Part shown: positions 25,109 to 33,748 of the stretch, piece after piece
How positions within the stretch are numbered: position 1 is the first letter of the stretch
How the letters are laid out: every line of letters starts with the position of its first letter
From: VBAS01 sp035318985
Lineage (GTDB): Bacteria; Bacteroidota; Bacteroidia; Chitinophagales; Chitinophagaceae
Assembly: GCA_035318985.1 (NCBI GenBank)
Contig: DATHDP010000096.1
Location: 25,242 to 89,241, forward strand
Reading direction: 5' to 3'
Length of the DNA stretch: 64,000 bases
Notes under the pieces: generated by a model
The model's input: the letters and a program-made list of their open reading frames with translations, nothing else
What the model was told of the DNA's origin: nothing
Database searches by the model: none
Made by a program: the position numbers and the translations under genes

Positions 25109-28100
25109 TTAGTCTAATACCGCTATTTTCTGAATAAAAGGCTTTCCTTTTAGTTTCATCCTCAGAAAATAGATCCCATTTTGTAGATCGTTGGTTTCTA
25201 TATAAAATGATTGGCGTGAACTAAAATTCCTGATCAATCTTCCATTAATATCAACAAGCGATATTTCAGTTGGTATAATATCCCGGGAGGTTACAGAGAT
25301 CTGTTGACCCTTATGCACAAGGGTAGGAATGACTTTTACCGATCCATTTGTAGTTGCTTCAATTGTTGCGTTCGTAAATAAATTGCGACCAGCACCCGAA
25401 ACAGTAATATTGAATACATCAGTTAAGCAAGTAACTCCATCTGTTACTGTATAAGTTGTATTTGTTGTTGGCGAAACCGTAATAGATCTTGTTGTTTCCA
25501 AAGTATTCCAACTATAATTTCCAAGCCAGCTTGCATCAAGTTGTGCAGGAGTGCCTGAAGGAATTGTAAGATTAGTTACTTTGTTTACATTCTTCATCAT
25601 TGTAAACTGATCACGGATAACACCATCTGCACAAACCCATTTTGCATCGAGCCTGTTTCCTTCCACTTCGAAAAAGAATGCACCGCCTACGCTTACATCA
25701 GAGTAATACATCGCATTGTGCGGATAACCGGCAGAAGTTCCATCTAATTGTCCGGCAGAACCTGCTACAACATATACGATTCCATTACGAACATCGGTAG
25801 GATTTTTAATATAGATACATGAGTTTGCCGTGCCATTATATTTTGCACTCGATGTACTTAATGCATGACTTGCGGGGTTGAATGTGCTTTCAATATCATA
25901 ATGACCATTTAATAAAAAGCTTCTTTCATACCCATGGCTGTGACCATTCAATACGAGGTCAACTTTGTATCGTTCAAAAATTCTCACTACACGTTGTCTC
26001 ATATTTATCAGCTCAGTTTCCGTATCACTGTTATGAGAAGTTTTTGTATACGGCGGATGATGGAAGTAAATAACTGTCCATGGTTGTGTATTTGCTGCAA
26101 GATCCTGTTTCAACCATACCATTTGCGGACCAAGTGTGTCATATAATCTTGTGCTGCCGGTTTCCCAGCCATAAGAATCTAATGAAACAAAATGAACATT
26201 GCCATAATTGTAAGAATAAAAAGCTTCTGTATTCGAAGCAACGCCACCAGCCTGCCCGCTTGATGGCAATGAGAAAACGTCATAGTAAGCAATATTATGA
26301 TCTGCCTGTCTTGCTGAGTTGTTTGCATAATCATGATTGCCCGGCGATGGCCACAAAACATGGTTCTTTGTTAAACTACCCTGGTAAATATTAAAAAAGT
26401 TGGATTGATATTCTGCGTCCAAACCGTTCTCATATGCATTGTCGCCTAACAGCAGCCATGCATTTGTATAATTACTACCATTAAAGTTCAGGTAAGCATT
26501 TCTAACACTTAACTGGTTTGCCGAATTATCACCCATATCGCCCATGGCCAATACTCTTATTTTTTCTGTACTGCCTACTGGAGGCATTGTTTTAAAATAA
26601 TTATTTGCATCACCTTGTAAAGTTTGCGTTGTAGAGCCGATGCTATAATAATAAAGCGTATTGGAAGCAAGACCCGTAAGAGTAACTATATGTTCTGTTG
26701 TGTTTGTATTGTCAGTAAGTGATTGGGTAAGATTGCCAGCTGTTGTGCCATAACTTGCTTTGCTATTTGTTATCACATCTGTTTTCCACCTGATGACTAT
26801 GCTGTTTTGTAATGCCATATTCATATATGGCCCGCGGGTTAATGATGCTACGTCAGTGCCGATCAATTGAAGATCGAAACTGATATCGGTGCTGGTTAAT
26901 GCGTTCTGATGGATCTCTACTGCAATTACATTATTACCATTTACAAAAGCAGAGGGGCTAAAGCTAAAAGATTGTGCGGTTGCGCCGTCATCACTGGCGA
27001 GTGTTGCTAAAGTGTTGTAAACTGCACCTGCTGCTAAATTGTTTCTGTAAACCTCCGTCCCATTTACATAGATCGCAATACCGTCATCTCTTTTTACATT
27101 TCCTAAAATGGAAGTAAATGAAGATGGATTAGTTACCGAAATTGTTTTGCGGAAATAAGTGGTTATATATTTATTATTAGCATCAGGTCCATAATTAACT
27201 ACTGTTGCTTCATCACCATCACCATAACCAAGTTGCGCATTACCTGATGCCCATGTCGCATCGCTGAAACCTGTGCCTCTCCATGCAGTTCCCTGGTTAG
27301 TTCCATTATCTAAATATTTCCATGATGAACCATAAGCAACTAATGTTTGCGGCCCCGACGGCGGTGCATCTTGTATAGTGAAATTCCATGTGGTGGCATC
27401 AACAATGCCTGAATAATTATTATTAGAAAGATCTTTAAAAGCACCCGGTGCTATTTCAATATTTACTGCAGCACTATATGTAAGATCAGCAGGATTGATT
27501 GTGACTGTATTCCCTGAAACAGTAACAGCAGCAGAGGTTACATCAATTGTTTGTGTGGTCACACCTCCTTCTTTCACCAATATATTTCCAACTCCTTTCT
27601 GGATGTTTTCACTAAAAGTAAGAACAAGATTTGTAGTCCTGGGTACAAGAGTTGCATTATCTATTGGTGAATAAGTAGTAACCGTGGGAGGGGTAAGATC
27701 GGGTGCAATGACAGAAAAATTCCACGTAGTGGCATTAGCAATGCCTGCATAATTATTATTAAAAAGATCTTTAAATGCACCTGCACTTATTTCAATGTTA
27801 ACGGCTGCGCCAAAACTAAAATCGGCAGGATTGATAGTTGCCGTATTTCCCGAAACAGTGACGATTGCTGATGTTACATCAATTGTTTGTGTTGTTACTC
27901 CACCTTCTTTTATCAAAATATTTCCTGTTCCTTTCTGAATATTCTCACTAAAAGTAAGGACAAGGTTTGCGGTATTAGAAACATTGGTTGAATTATCAGC
28001 AGGTGAAAAATTACTTACTGTTGGTGGCGTTACATCCGATGCGCCGTTTAATTGCAGGTCAAAGAAAAGATCAGGTCCTCCATTTGCAAACTGGTGAATT

Positions 28101-28600
28101 TCTACGGCAATAACATTCGTGCCAGTTACTAAACTCCCTGCACTAAGTGTTGTTGTTTGTATAGCTGTTCCGTTATCAGTTGCTTCTGATGAAGCTTTAG
28201 TGGTATAAGAAATAGTTCCAGTTGGCATATTACTGCGATATCTTTCTGTACCATTAATATATACTACAACGCCGTCATCTCTTTTCAGGTTAAGTGTAAA
28301 GCTGCTGTACAAAGAAGCATCTGCAATGTTGATCGATTTACGAAAATAAGTGGTGATATATTTTTTCTTGTTATTGCTTCCATAGCTCACAGTTGTAGTA
28401 ATGCCACTTGTTCCATATCCGAAAGCTGCGGTACCTGTTGACCATGAGGCATCATTAAATGCAGTAGCTCGCCATGCCGTTCCCTGGTTGCTTCCATTAG
28501 CAAGATATTTCCAGGAAGAGTTGTAATTGACTAAAGTAGCTTGCGCATTAAGAAAAAATGAAAATAGTACTGCGATGATAAGTAATGATGAATTTCTCAT
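25109..28600 (-). CDS. Multidomain purple-acid-phosphatase-like metallophosphoesterase with T9SS C-terminal domain
   Basis: A 1163-aa secreted protein. After a signal peptide come a roughly 170-aa sugar-binding-like module, two nearly identical SbsA-type Ig-like repeats (about 195-297 and 300-405), a second copy of the N-terminal module (about 415-590), a fibronectin-like purple acid phosphatase N-domain (RGPYMNMALQNSIVIRW) and the metallophosphoesterase domain. Metal-site motifs are GDMGDN, LLGDNAY, GNHDY and NGHSHGYER. The last 80 residues match a type IX sorting domain (SLVDINGRLIRN...NGIYFLRM). It is probably a cell-surface or secreted phosphatase. It is monocistronic, with a terminator at 25057-25100. 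Confidence 0.9.
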   Translation of the reverse strand: MRNSSLLIIAVLFSFFLNAQATLVNYNSSWKYLANGSNQGTAWRATAFNDASWSTGTAAFGYGTSGITTTVSYGSNNKKKYITTYFRKSINIADASLYSSFTLNLKRDDGVVVYINGTERYRSNMPTGTISYTTKASSEATDNGTAIQTTTLSAGSLVTGTNVIAVEIHQFANGGPDLFFDLQLNGASDVTPPTVSNFSPADNSTNVSNTANLVLTFSENIQKGTGNILIKEGGVTTQTIDVTSAIVTVSGNTATINPADFSFGAAVNIEISAGAFKDLFNNNYAGIANATTWNFSVIAPDLTPPTVTTYSPIDNATLVPRTTNLVLTFSENIQKGVGNILVKEGGVTTQTIDVTSAAVTVSGNTVTINPADLTYSAAVNIEIAPGAFKDLSNNNYSGIVDATTWNFTIQDAPPSGPQTLVAYGSSWKYLDNGTNQGTAWRGTGFSDATWASGNAQLGYGDGDEATVVNYGPDANNKYITTYFRKTISVTNPSSFTSILGNVKRDDGIAIYVNGTEVYRNNLAAGAVYNTLATLASDDGATAQSFSFSPSAFVNGNNVIAVEIHQNALTSTDISFDLQLIGTDVASLTRGPYMNMALQNSIVIRWKTDVITNSKASYGTTAGNLTQSLTDNTNTTEHIVTLTGLASNTLYYYSIGSTTQTLQGDANNYFKTMPPVGSTEKIRVLAMGDMGDNSANQLSVRNAYLNFNGSNYTNAWLLLGDNAYENGLDAEYQSNFFNIYQGSLTKNHVLWPSPGNHDYANNSARQADHNIAYYDVFSLPSSGQAGGVASNTEAFYSYNYGNVHFVSLDSYGWETGSTRLYDTLGPQMVWLKQDLAANTQPWTVIYFHHPPYTKTSHNSDTETELINMRQRVVRIFERYKVDLVLNGHSHGYERSFLLNGHYDIESTFNPASHALSTSSAKYNGTANSCIYIKNPTDVRNGIVYVVAGSAGQLDGTSAGYPHNAMYYSDVSVGGAFFFEVEGNRLDAKWVCADGVIRDQFTMMKNVNKVTNLTIPSGTPAQLDASWLGNYSWNTLETTRSITVSPTTNTTYTVTDGVTCLTDVFNITVSGAGRNLFTNATIEATTNGSVKVIPTLVHKGQQISVTSRDIIPTEISLVDINGRLIRNFSSRQSFYIETNDLQNGIYFLRMKLKGKPFIQKIAVLD

Positions 28601-28695
28601 AAAGCGAAGCAGATTTAAGTTAGATTATAAATATACTAAAAGGGGAGGCATGATGTGGGGTTTGAAGAAGAAATTAAATCGTATAAGTACGGCTA

Positions 28696-29661
28696 TCATT
28701 CGTGATCTCTTCCCTTGATCATTCCTTTTTTCCAGGCATTATTCAGCTCTTCAAATTCTTTTATATCATCTGCAGAAAGTTCTTTGCCTGAAAGTTTTTT
28801 AAGATCGGGCTGGCCTGCATTTACCCATGCCGTATACCAGAAAGAAGCAATAGCATAAATAGATTGACGCATTCTTCTTTCGATCATGCCATTTAATTTT
28901 TTATCGTATGCGATCGAGAAAGCAGAAGAGTATTGGCGAATAATTGTACCATTTCTATCTTCAAAAGAGAATTTCAGATCAGCAGGAAAGCTTTTACTTA
29001 ACTCTTTTTCAAAAAGCAAAACAGAATCGGAGGCTTTTGCACTTTCCAAAACTCTTTGCCAGATAAAATCTCCGGGTTTTTTTATGTAGTCAGCTTTGCC
29101 AATAAAAAAATCCCATTCCTTTTCCGCCAACAATTCAGGTATACGGCTTTCCCAGAAACCATGAATACCTCTTTGATCTGTAAACTGGCCGTTATGATTG
29201 CTGTTTGCATGCAAGGGAACGTGTGCATCAGCAATATAATGCCCGATCTCAGCGGAGAGCTTTAAAATTTTTGCCTGTTGTTTTTCTTTAAAAGCCTCGG
29301 TCAGTTTATAAAGCATTGTTTGCACCCACCAGGGAACAATACCATATTGCATTAAAGAATCTTCAGAAAATTTTTCAACTGCATCATTCCATTTCCTGGG
29401 CAATTCTGTATACGGATAACTTCCATAATGATCAATGTCGATATAATGTCGTGGACCTTCCTGCGTTACTGCGTAACGCCGCATATCGGGATCAACCGCA
29501 TGCTCCGCAATAAAATCAATGTTGGGTTTATACAATTGCATCATTTCCGGCGGCAACAAAAAAACAGCGAAGTAATTTATTTTTTTATGCCCATAAAAGC
29601 CCCAGCAAAAAGCATGAAGTGAAATAAATGAGAAAATAATAAGGAATAATATTTTTCTCAT
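28696..29661 (-). CDS. Zinc-dependent phospholipase C / S1-P1 nuclease-like protein
   Basis: A 321-aa exported protein. After the signal peptide (ending HAFC) the mature chain starts WGFYGHKKINYFAV, and GHYIADAHVPLHANSNHNG provides the His/Asp cluster. Trp1, His and Asp ligands of this kind bind three zinc ions in the alpha-helical PLC/S1-P1 nuclease fold. Whether it cuts phospholipid or nucleic acid cannot be told. It is followed on the same strand by the large phosphatase gene, so a phosphate-scavenging theme is possible. Confidence 0.85.
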   Translation of the reverse strand: MRKILFLIIFSFISLHAFCWGFYGHKKINYFAVFLLPPEMMQLYKPNIDFIAEHAVDPDMRRYAVTQEGPRHYIDIDHYGSYPYTELPRKWNDAVEKFSEDSLMQYGIVPWWVQTMLYKLTEAFKEKQQAKILKLSAEIGHYIADAHVPLHANSNHNGQFTDQRGIHGFWESRIPELLAEKEWDFFIGKADYIKKPGDFIWQRVLESAKASDSVLLFEKELSKSFPADLKFSFEDRNGTIIRQYSSAFSIAYDKKLNGMIERRMRQSIYAIASFWYTAWVNAGQPDLKKLSGKELSADDIKEFEELNNAWKKGMIKGRDHE

Positions 29662-29679
29662 GAAGGTTACATGAAGTGA

Positions 29680-30363
29680 TCAATTCAGTTCTTTTAGCTC
29701 TGGTTTCTTCTCATCAGTCAGATCAACTACACCACCAGTCACTGCATATTTCATTGCATCTCCGGAAGAGATGTTGTTGATTTTTTTTACTTTATCTCTT
29801 GGTAAAATATAAAGTTGTCCGGCAAAATTATATGCCTGCGGAACATATACGGCCACCTTATCAGATCCCATTTCAAATTTGTGCATTTCTTCATCGGTCA
29901 GAAAGCCAATGATCCAAACATCTTCAGAAAATACATTTGCCATCACTGCTTTATTAAATCTTTTTTTATCACCTGCAAATGCTTCAAAAAAGTCCCGTGT
30001 ACTTGTATAAATAAACTTTATCCCAGGCGTTTTTTCCAACCAATGGTCAAAAAGATTGAAAAGCTTTGATTGAATAAAAAATGAACTCAAATAACCGATC
30101 GTTATTATGGCCCCAAGGATCAACAAAAAGCCAAGCCCATAATTTTTTACCTCATAACGTAATACATTTCCCTGTGGATCTTTTACAGCTTCACGAAATA
30201 TTGGTACCCAACCATCTACAGTTGAAATCACCCAATAAATAGCATAAATAGTAATTGCCAAGGGAGCAATTATCAATAACCCCTGCAGGAAATATTGGAT
30301 GATCTTTTTCCACTTAAAAGGTTCTTTAGGTAGAATTTTTTTAAACGCTCCATCATTTTCCAT
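29680..30363 (-). CDS. DUF502 family membrane protein
   Basis: A 227-aa protein with two membrane segments (FLQGLLIIAPLAITIYAIYW and LGFLLILGAIITIGYLSSF), followed by a soluble C-terminal part with the family's VWIIGFLTDE and VAVYVPQAYNFAGQLYIL segments. The function is unknown. It is divergent from the TetR gene, and its upstream region contains the TetR operator. Confidence 0.88.
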   Translation of the reverse strand: MENDGAFKKILPKEPFKWKKIIQYFLQGLLIIAPLAITIYAIYWVISTVDGWVPIFREAVKDPQGNVLRYEVKNYGLGFLLILGAIITIGYLSSFFIQSKLFNLFDHWLEKTPGIKFIYTSTRDFFEAFAGDKKRFNKAVMANVFSEDVWIIGFLTDEEMHKFEMGSDKVAVYVPQAYNFAGQLYILPRDKVKKINNISSGDAMKYAVTGGVVDLTDEKKPELKELN

Positions 30364-30413
30364 AACTCAAATTTAGGGTAAAGAAAAATGGACGGGCGGC
30401 AAAATATCCGGGC

Positions 30414-30441
30414 GGAAACTTTGGCAACGTAAAAAGTTTCC
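30414..30441. promoter_or_regulatory. Probable TetR operator (inverted repeat)
   Basis: GGAAACTTT (30414-30422) and AAAGTTTCC (30433-30441) are perfect 9-bp arms around a 10-bp spacer. The dyad covers the -33 element and the spacer of the efflux operon promoter. Confidence 0.65.
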
Positions 30442-30450
30442 TTAGTTTTG
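30420..30450 (+). promoter_or_regulatory. Promoter of the TetR-efflux operon
   Basis: TTTG (30420-30423), exactly 19 bp, TAGTTTTG (30443-30450), a perfect match to the Bacteroidota TTTG/TAnnTTTG consensus. It lies 29 bp before the regulator's ATG. Confidence 0.75.
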
Positions 30451-30479
30451 TCCCCCCGAAAGCATTTAGGGGTGTGATT

Positions 30480-31094
30480 ATGGAAATACAAGAACGAATA
30501 AGACAGAAAGCAGATGAATTGTTCCGGCGTTATGGTATCCGCTCGGTCACAATGGATGAGATCGCAACGCAACTCGGCATGTCAAAAAAAACGATTTACC
30601 AGTATTATACTGATAAGGACCAACTGGTGGATGCGGTTGCGGTAGATGAAATTCATTATTCGCAGGAATGTTGTACGAGAGATGCGGCTGTTTCAGCAAA
30701 TGCTATTGAAGAAATATTTCGTGTAATGGAATTTGTTGAGATCATGTTTAGAAACATGAACCCTTCAATGCTGCATGACCTGGAAAAATATCATCCAGGA
30801 GGCTTTAAAAAATTCCTTGAACATAAAAATAAATTCCTCTATGACATGATAAAGAAGAATATTGAAAGAGGAATAAAGGAAGAGTTATACCGACCTGAAA
30901 TTGATATCGAGATCATGACAAGATACAGGCTGGAAAGCTTGATGCTGGGATTTAATGCAGATTTATTCCCTTCTTCAAAATTTAATCTTGCGAAACTTCA
31001 GCAGGAGATCCTTGAACACTTTTTATACGGGCTTGCCACCCTAAAAGGCTACAAACTCATTTTAAAATATAAGCAACAACGATTAAACAGATGA
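30480..31094 (+). CDS. TetR/AcrR family repressor of the efflux operon
   Basis: A 204-aa regulator. The N-terminal helix-turn-helix has the family pattern ADELFRRYGIRSVTMDEIA then LGMSKKTIYQYYTDKDQL. The C-terminal 140 residues form the ligand-binding domain. I prefer the ATG at 30480 over a GTG two codons upstream. It is first in the operon with a TolC-like, adaptor and RND gene, and a perfect dyad covers its promoter, so it should repress itself and the pump. Confidence 0.93.
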   Translation: MEIQERIRQKADELFRRYGIRSVTMDEIATQLGMSKKTIYQYYTDKDQLVDAVAVDEIHYSQECCTRDAAVSANAIEEIFRVMEFVEIMFRNMNPSMLHDLEKYHPGGFKKFLEHKNKFLYDMIKKNIERGIKEELYRPEIDIEIMTRYRLESLMLGFNADLFPSSKFNLAKLQQEILEHFLYGLATLKGYKLILKYKQQRLNR

Positions 31095-31097
31095 CCT

Positions 31098-32519
31098 ATG
31101 AGATATTTAACGAAAACCATAATGATCACTTTGATCCTCGTAAACCTTTTCCAGGTAAATGTAGAAGCGCAGCAGTCGCAACAGCCGCAGCTTTACCAGA
31201 TAACCGCCAAAGATGCAGTGGACATTGCATTTAAAAATTTGGCTGATCTGAAAAATGCAAGGCTTGATTATAAAATGGCCGAGGCAAAGAACAAAGAATT
31301 TACCGGGCTTGCATTACCACAAATAACGGGTTCTGCGCAGGGAAATCATTACCTCACCCTACCGCTAATCCAATTCCCTGACGGATCAGAGGTGCAGATA
31401 TATGATGTATTGCGACAGGAAGGAGTAAAGGATGGAGCAGGCAACCCAATTACCAAACTGGGTGAATTTAACTATCGCAATTTTAGTTTTATAACTCCAT
31501 GGAATGTGAATGCAGGTGTTAGTGTAAATCAACTATTATTCGAGCCGCAAGTATTTGTAGGATTACAAGCAAGAGATGAATTGCTTGTTAACAGCGACCT
31601 GCAGTTAAAAGTAACCGAAGAGAATGTAAAAGAGACAGTCTATAAAAATTATTATGCGGTTTTAATATCTCAGAAACAATTGGGATATGTAGTGGAGAGC
31701 ATTAAGCGATTGGAAAAACTTGTGCATGATCAAAATGAAATGTTTAAAAATGGTTTTGTTGAAAGACTCGATATTGATAAAACAACCGTTAATCTCAACA
31801 ATACAAGAACTTCTGAGATCCAGCTTCGCAATGCAATGAACAACGGTGTAGCTGTATTAAAGATGAATCTTGGCTTAACACAGGCCGATAGTCTTTTTTT
31901 AAAAGATACATTAAGCTCCGATGGTATCAGGCAGGGAATTCTTGAAGATGATTTTAGCTATGAGAACAGGAATGAAGTAAAACTTTTGAATAGTGCCATT
32001 AAGTTGCAGAATTATGATATACGTCGCCATAAGTTATCTTACCTACCAACAGTATCTGCTTTCTATAATTTCCAAGAAAACGGCCAGAGACAAGGAGGAG
32101 ATGCTGCAGGTTCCCAACCCTGGTTTTGGTATAACACCAATCTCGTTGGTATTAATGTGAATGTCCCCATTTTCGATGGCTTTCAAAAAAAGAACAGGAT
32201 CAGGCAATCCAAATTCTCATTGGAAAAAGTTCAGAATACGCTTGACATGACAAAAAAAGCGATCGACATGGAGAAAACGGTTGCACGGAATTCATTGTTA
32301 AATGCAATTGTTGCGATGGATGCACAGGAAAAAAATATGGAATTGGCAGTAAAGGTCTATAATTCTGTAAAGACAAAATATGAACAAGGAGTTGGTTCAA
32401 GCTTTGAATCGTTACAGGCCGATACAGATCTGCAACAGGCACAGTCAAATTATTTCAGGGCAATGTATGAAGCAGCACTGGCCAAAATTAATTACCTGAA
32501 AGCTCTTGGAAAATTATAA
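31098..32519 (+). CDS. TolC-family outer membrane efflux protein
   Basis: A 473-aa outer-membrane channel with signal peptide (ending VEAQ) and two repeats of long alpha-helical segments, as in OEP/TolC proteins. Segments such as AEAKNKEFTGLALPQITGSAQ and the closing YEAALAKINYLKALGKL are typical. Its ATG is 3 bp after the TetR stop, and its end overlaps nothing important before the adaptor ATG at 32557. Confidence 0.93.
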   Translation: MRYLTKTIMITLILVNLFQVNVEAQQSQQPQLYQITAKDAVDIAFKNLADLKNARLDYKMAEAKNKEFTGLALPQITGSAQGNHYLTLPLIQFPDGSEVQIYDVLRQEGVKDGAGNPITKLGEFNYRNFSFITPWNVNAGVSVNQLLFEPQVFVGLQARDELLVNSDLQLKVTEENVKETVYKNYYAVLISQKQLGYVVESIKRLEKLVHDQNEMFKNGFVERLDIDKTTVNLNNTRTSEIQLRNAMNNGVAVLKMNLGLTQADSLFLKDTLSSDGIRQGILEDDFSYENRNEVKLLNSAIKLQNYDIRRHKLSYLPTVSAFYNFQENGQRQGGDAAGSQPWFWYNTNLVGINVNVPIFDGFQKKNRIRQSKFSLEKVQNTLDMTKKAIDMEKTVARNSLLNAIVAMDAQEKNMELAVKVYNSVKTKYEQGVGSSFESLQADTDLQQAQSNYFRAMYEAALAKINYLKALGKL

Positions 32520-32556
32520 TACTACAAATAAACTATTTAAAATAAAACCGGAAACC

Positions 32557-33723
32557 ATGAATAAGTTTTTGATGATCCTGATAACTGTAACTGCAATGAT
32601 CATTACATCGTGCAGCAGCGGAGCAAAAGAAGAAAAAGGAGATCTGAATGATAAGAAAGTGAAGCTTGAAAAGCTAAAGGCGGATAAAACAAAATTGGAA
32701 ACAGATATAACAAAGCTGGAAGAGGAGATAACAAAGCTGGATCCGTCTTCAAAAAATGATAAAGCAAAATTGGTTTCAGATGCACCTGTAACGCAACAGG
32801 ATTTTACTCACTATATAGAACTACAAGGAAGAGTTGACGCCAGTGATGTAGTGATAGTGACACCAAGAGGAATGCCTTCACAGGTAACGGCGATCCATGT
32901 AAAAAGGGGAGATATGGTGAAGAAAGGACAATTGCTTCTGAAACTTGACGATGCAATCATACTTCAACAATTAGCAGGGTTAAATACGCAATTGGATTAT
33001 GCAAAGAATATGTACAACCGTACAAAAAATCTTTGGGACCAGGGCATTGGAACAGAAGTGCAATTAATAACTGCGAAAAATTCTGTTGACAACCTGGAAA
33101 AGCAAATTGCTACTGTGAAAGAAAACTGGAAAACAACTTTTGTATATGCACCTATCAGCGGAACTGCAGACGTAGTAAATATTAAAGAAGGGGAAATTTT
33201 TAATGGCGCTTCGCCTACTGGTCCGCAAATACAATTGGTTAATACGAGCAGCATGAAAGTTGTAACCGAGGTTCCGGAAAATTACCAGGAAAGAGTAAAG
33301 AAAGGATCACAACTTAAAATCTCAATTCCTGATGCGGGGATTCAGGATGTAGATGCCGTGATCTCAGTAACAGGTGCCAGCATTGCCAGCACCACAAGAG
33401 CATTTTTTACGGAAGCAAAAATTAAATCATATCCGGGCTTACGATTAAACCAGGTGGCGCTTGTACATATAAAAGATTATTCTGTACCAAACGCTATTAT
33501 AATACCAGTGAATCTTGTTCAGTCAGATGAAAGCGGAAAATATGTGTATGCGATCGTGAAGGAGGGGGAAGTAATGAAAGCCAGGAAAAAAACTGTAAAT
33601 GTTGGAGAGGTTTATAGCGGAATGATCGAAGTGAAAGCCGGACTGACTGCAAGCGACAGGATCATTACCGAAGGTTACCAGTCTGTTTATGACGGGCAAA
33701 CGGTAACAACAGTAGCAAAATGA
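32557..33723 (+). CDS. RND efflux periplasmic adaptor (lipoprotein)
   Basis: Membrane-fusion protein of 388 aa from the ATG at 32557. The signal peptide ends in the lipobox ITSC, so it is probably lipid-anchored. A Lys/Glu-rich coiled coil (about 25-65) is followed by the biotinyl-lipoyl halves (HVKRGDMVKKGQLLLKLDD and YAPISGTADVVNIKEGE), an alpha hairpin, and the C-terminal barrel and membrane-proximal domains. An upstream in-frame start at 32506 is less likely. Confidence 0.93.
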   Translation: MNKFLMILITVTAMIITSCSSGAKEEKGDLNDKKVKLEKLKADKTKLETDITKLEEEITKLDPSSKNDKAKLVSDAPVTQQDFTHYIELQGRVDASDVVIVTPRGMPSQVTAIHVKRGDMVKKGQLLLKLDDAIILQQLAGLNTQLDYAKNMYNRTKNLWDQGIGTEVQLITAKNSVDNLEKQIATVKENWKTTFVYAPISGTADVVNIKEGEIFNGASPTGPQIQLVNTSSMKVVTEVPENYQERVKKGSQLKISIPDAGIQDVDAVISVTGASIASTTRAFFTEAKIKSYPGLRLNQVALVHIKDYSVPNAIIIPVNLVQSDESGKYVYAIVKEGEVMKARKKTVNVGEVYSGMIEVKAGLTASDRIITEGYQSVYDGQTVTTVAK

Positions 33724-33748
33724 GTTAGTTGACAATCAAATTTATTTT

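Noticed and set aside
28601..28695. AGGGGAGG stretch at about 28640 as a ribosome binding site
   Set aside because: The plus-strand frame after it is short and overlaps the start of a real minus-strand gene; Bacteroidota rarely use such sites.
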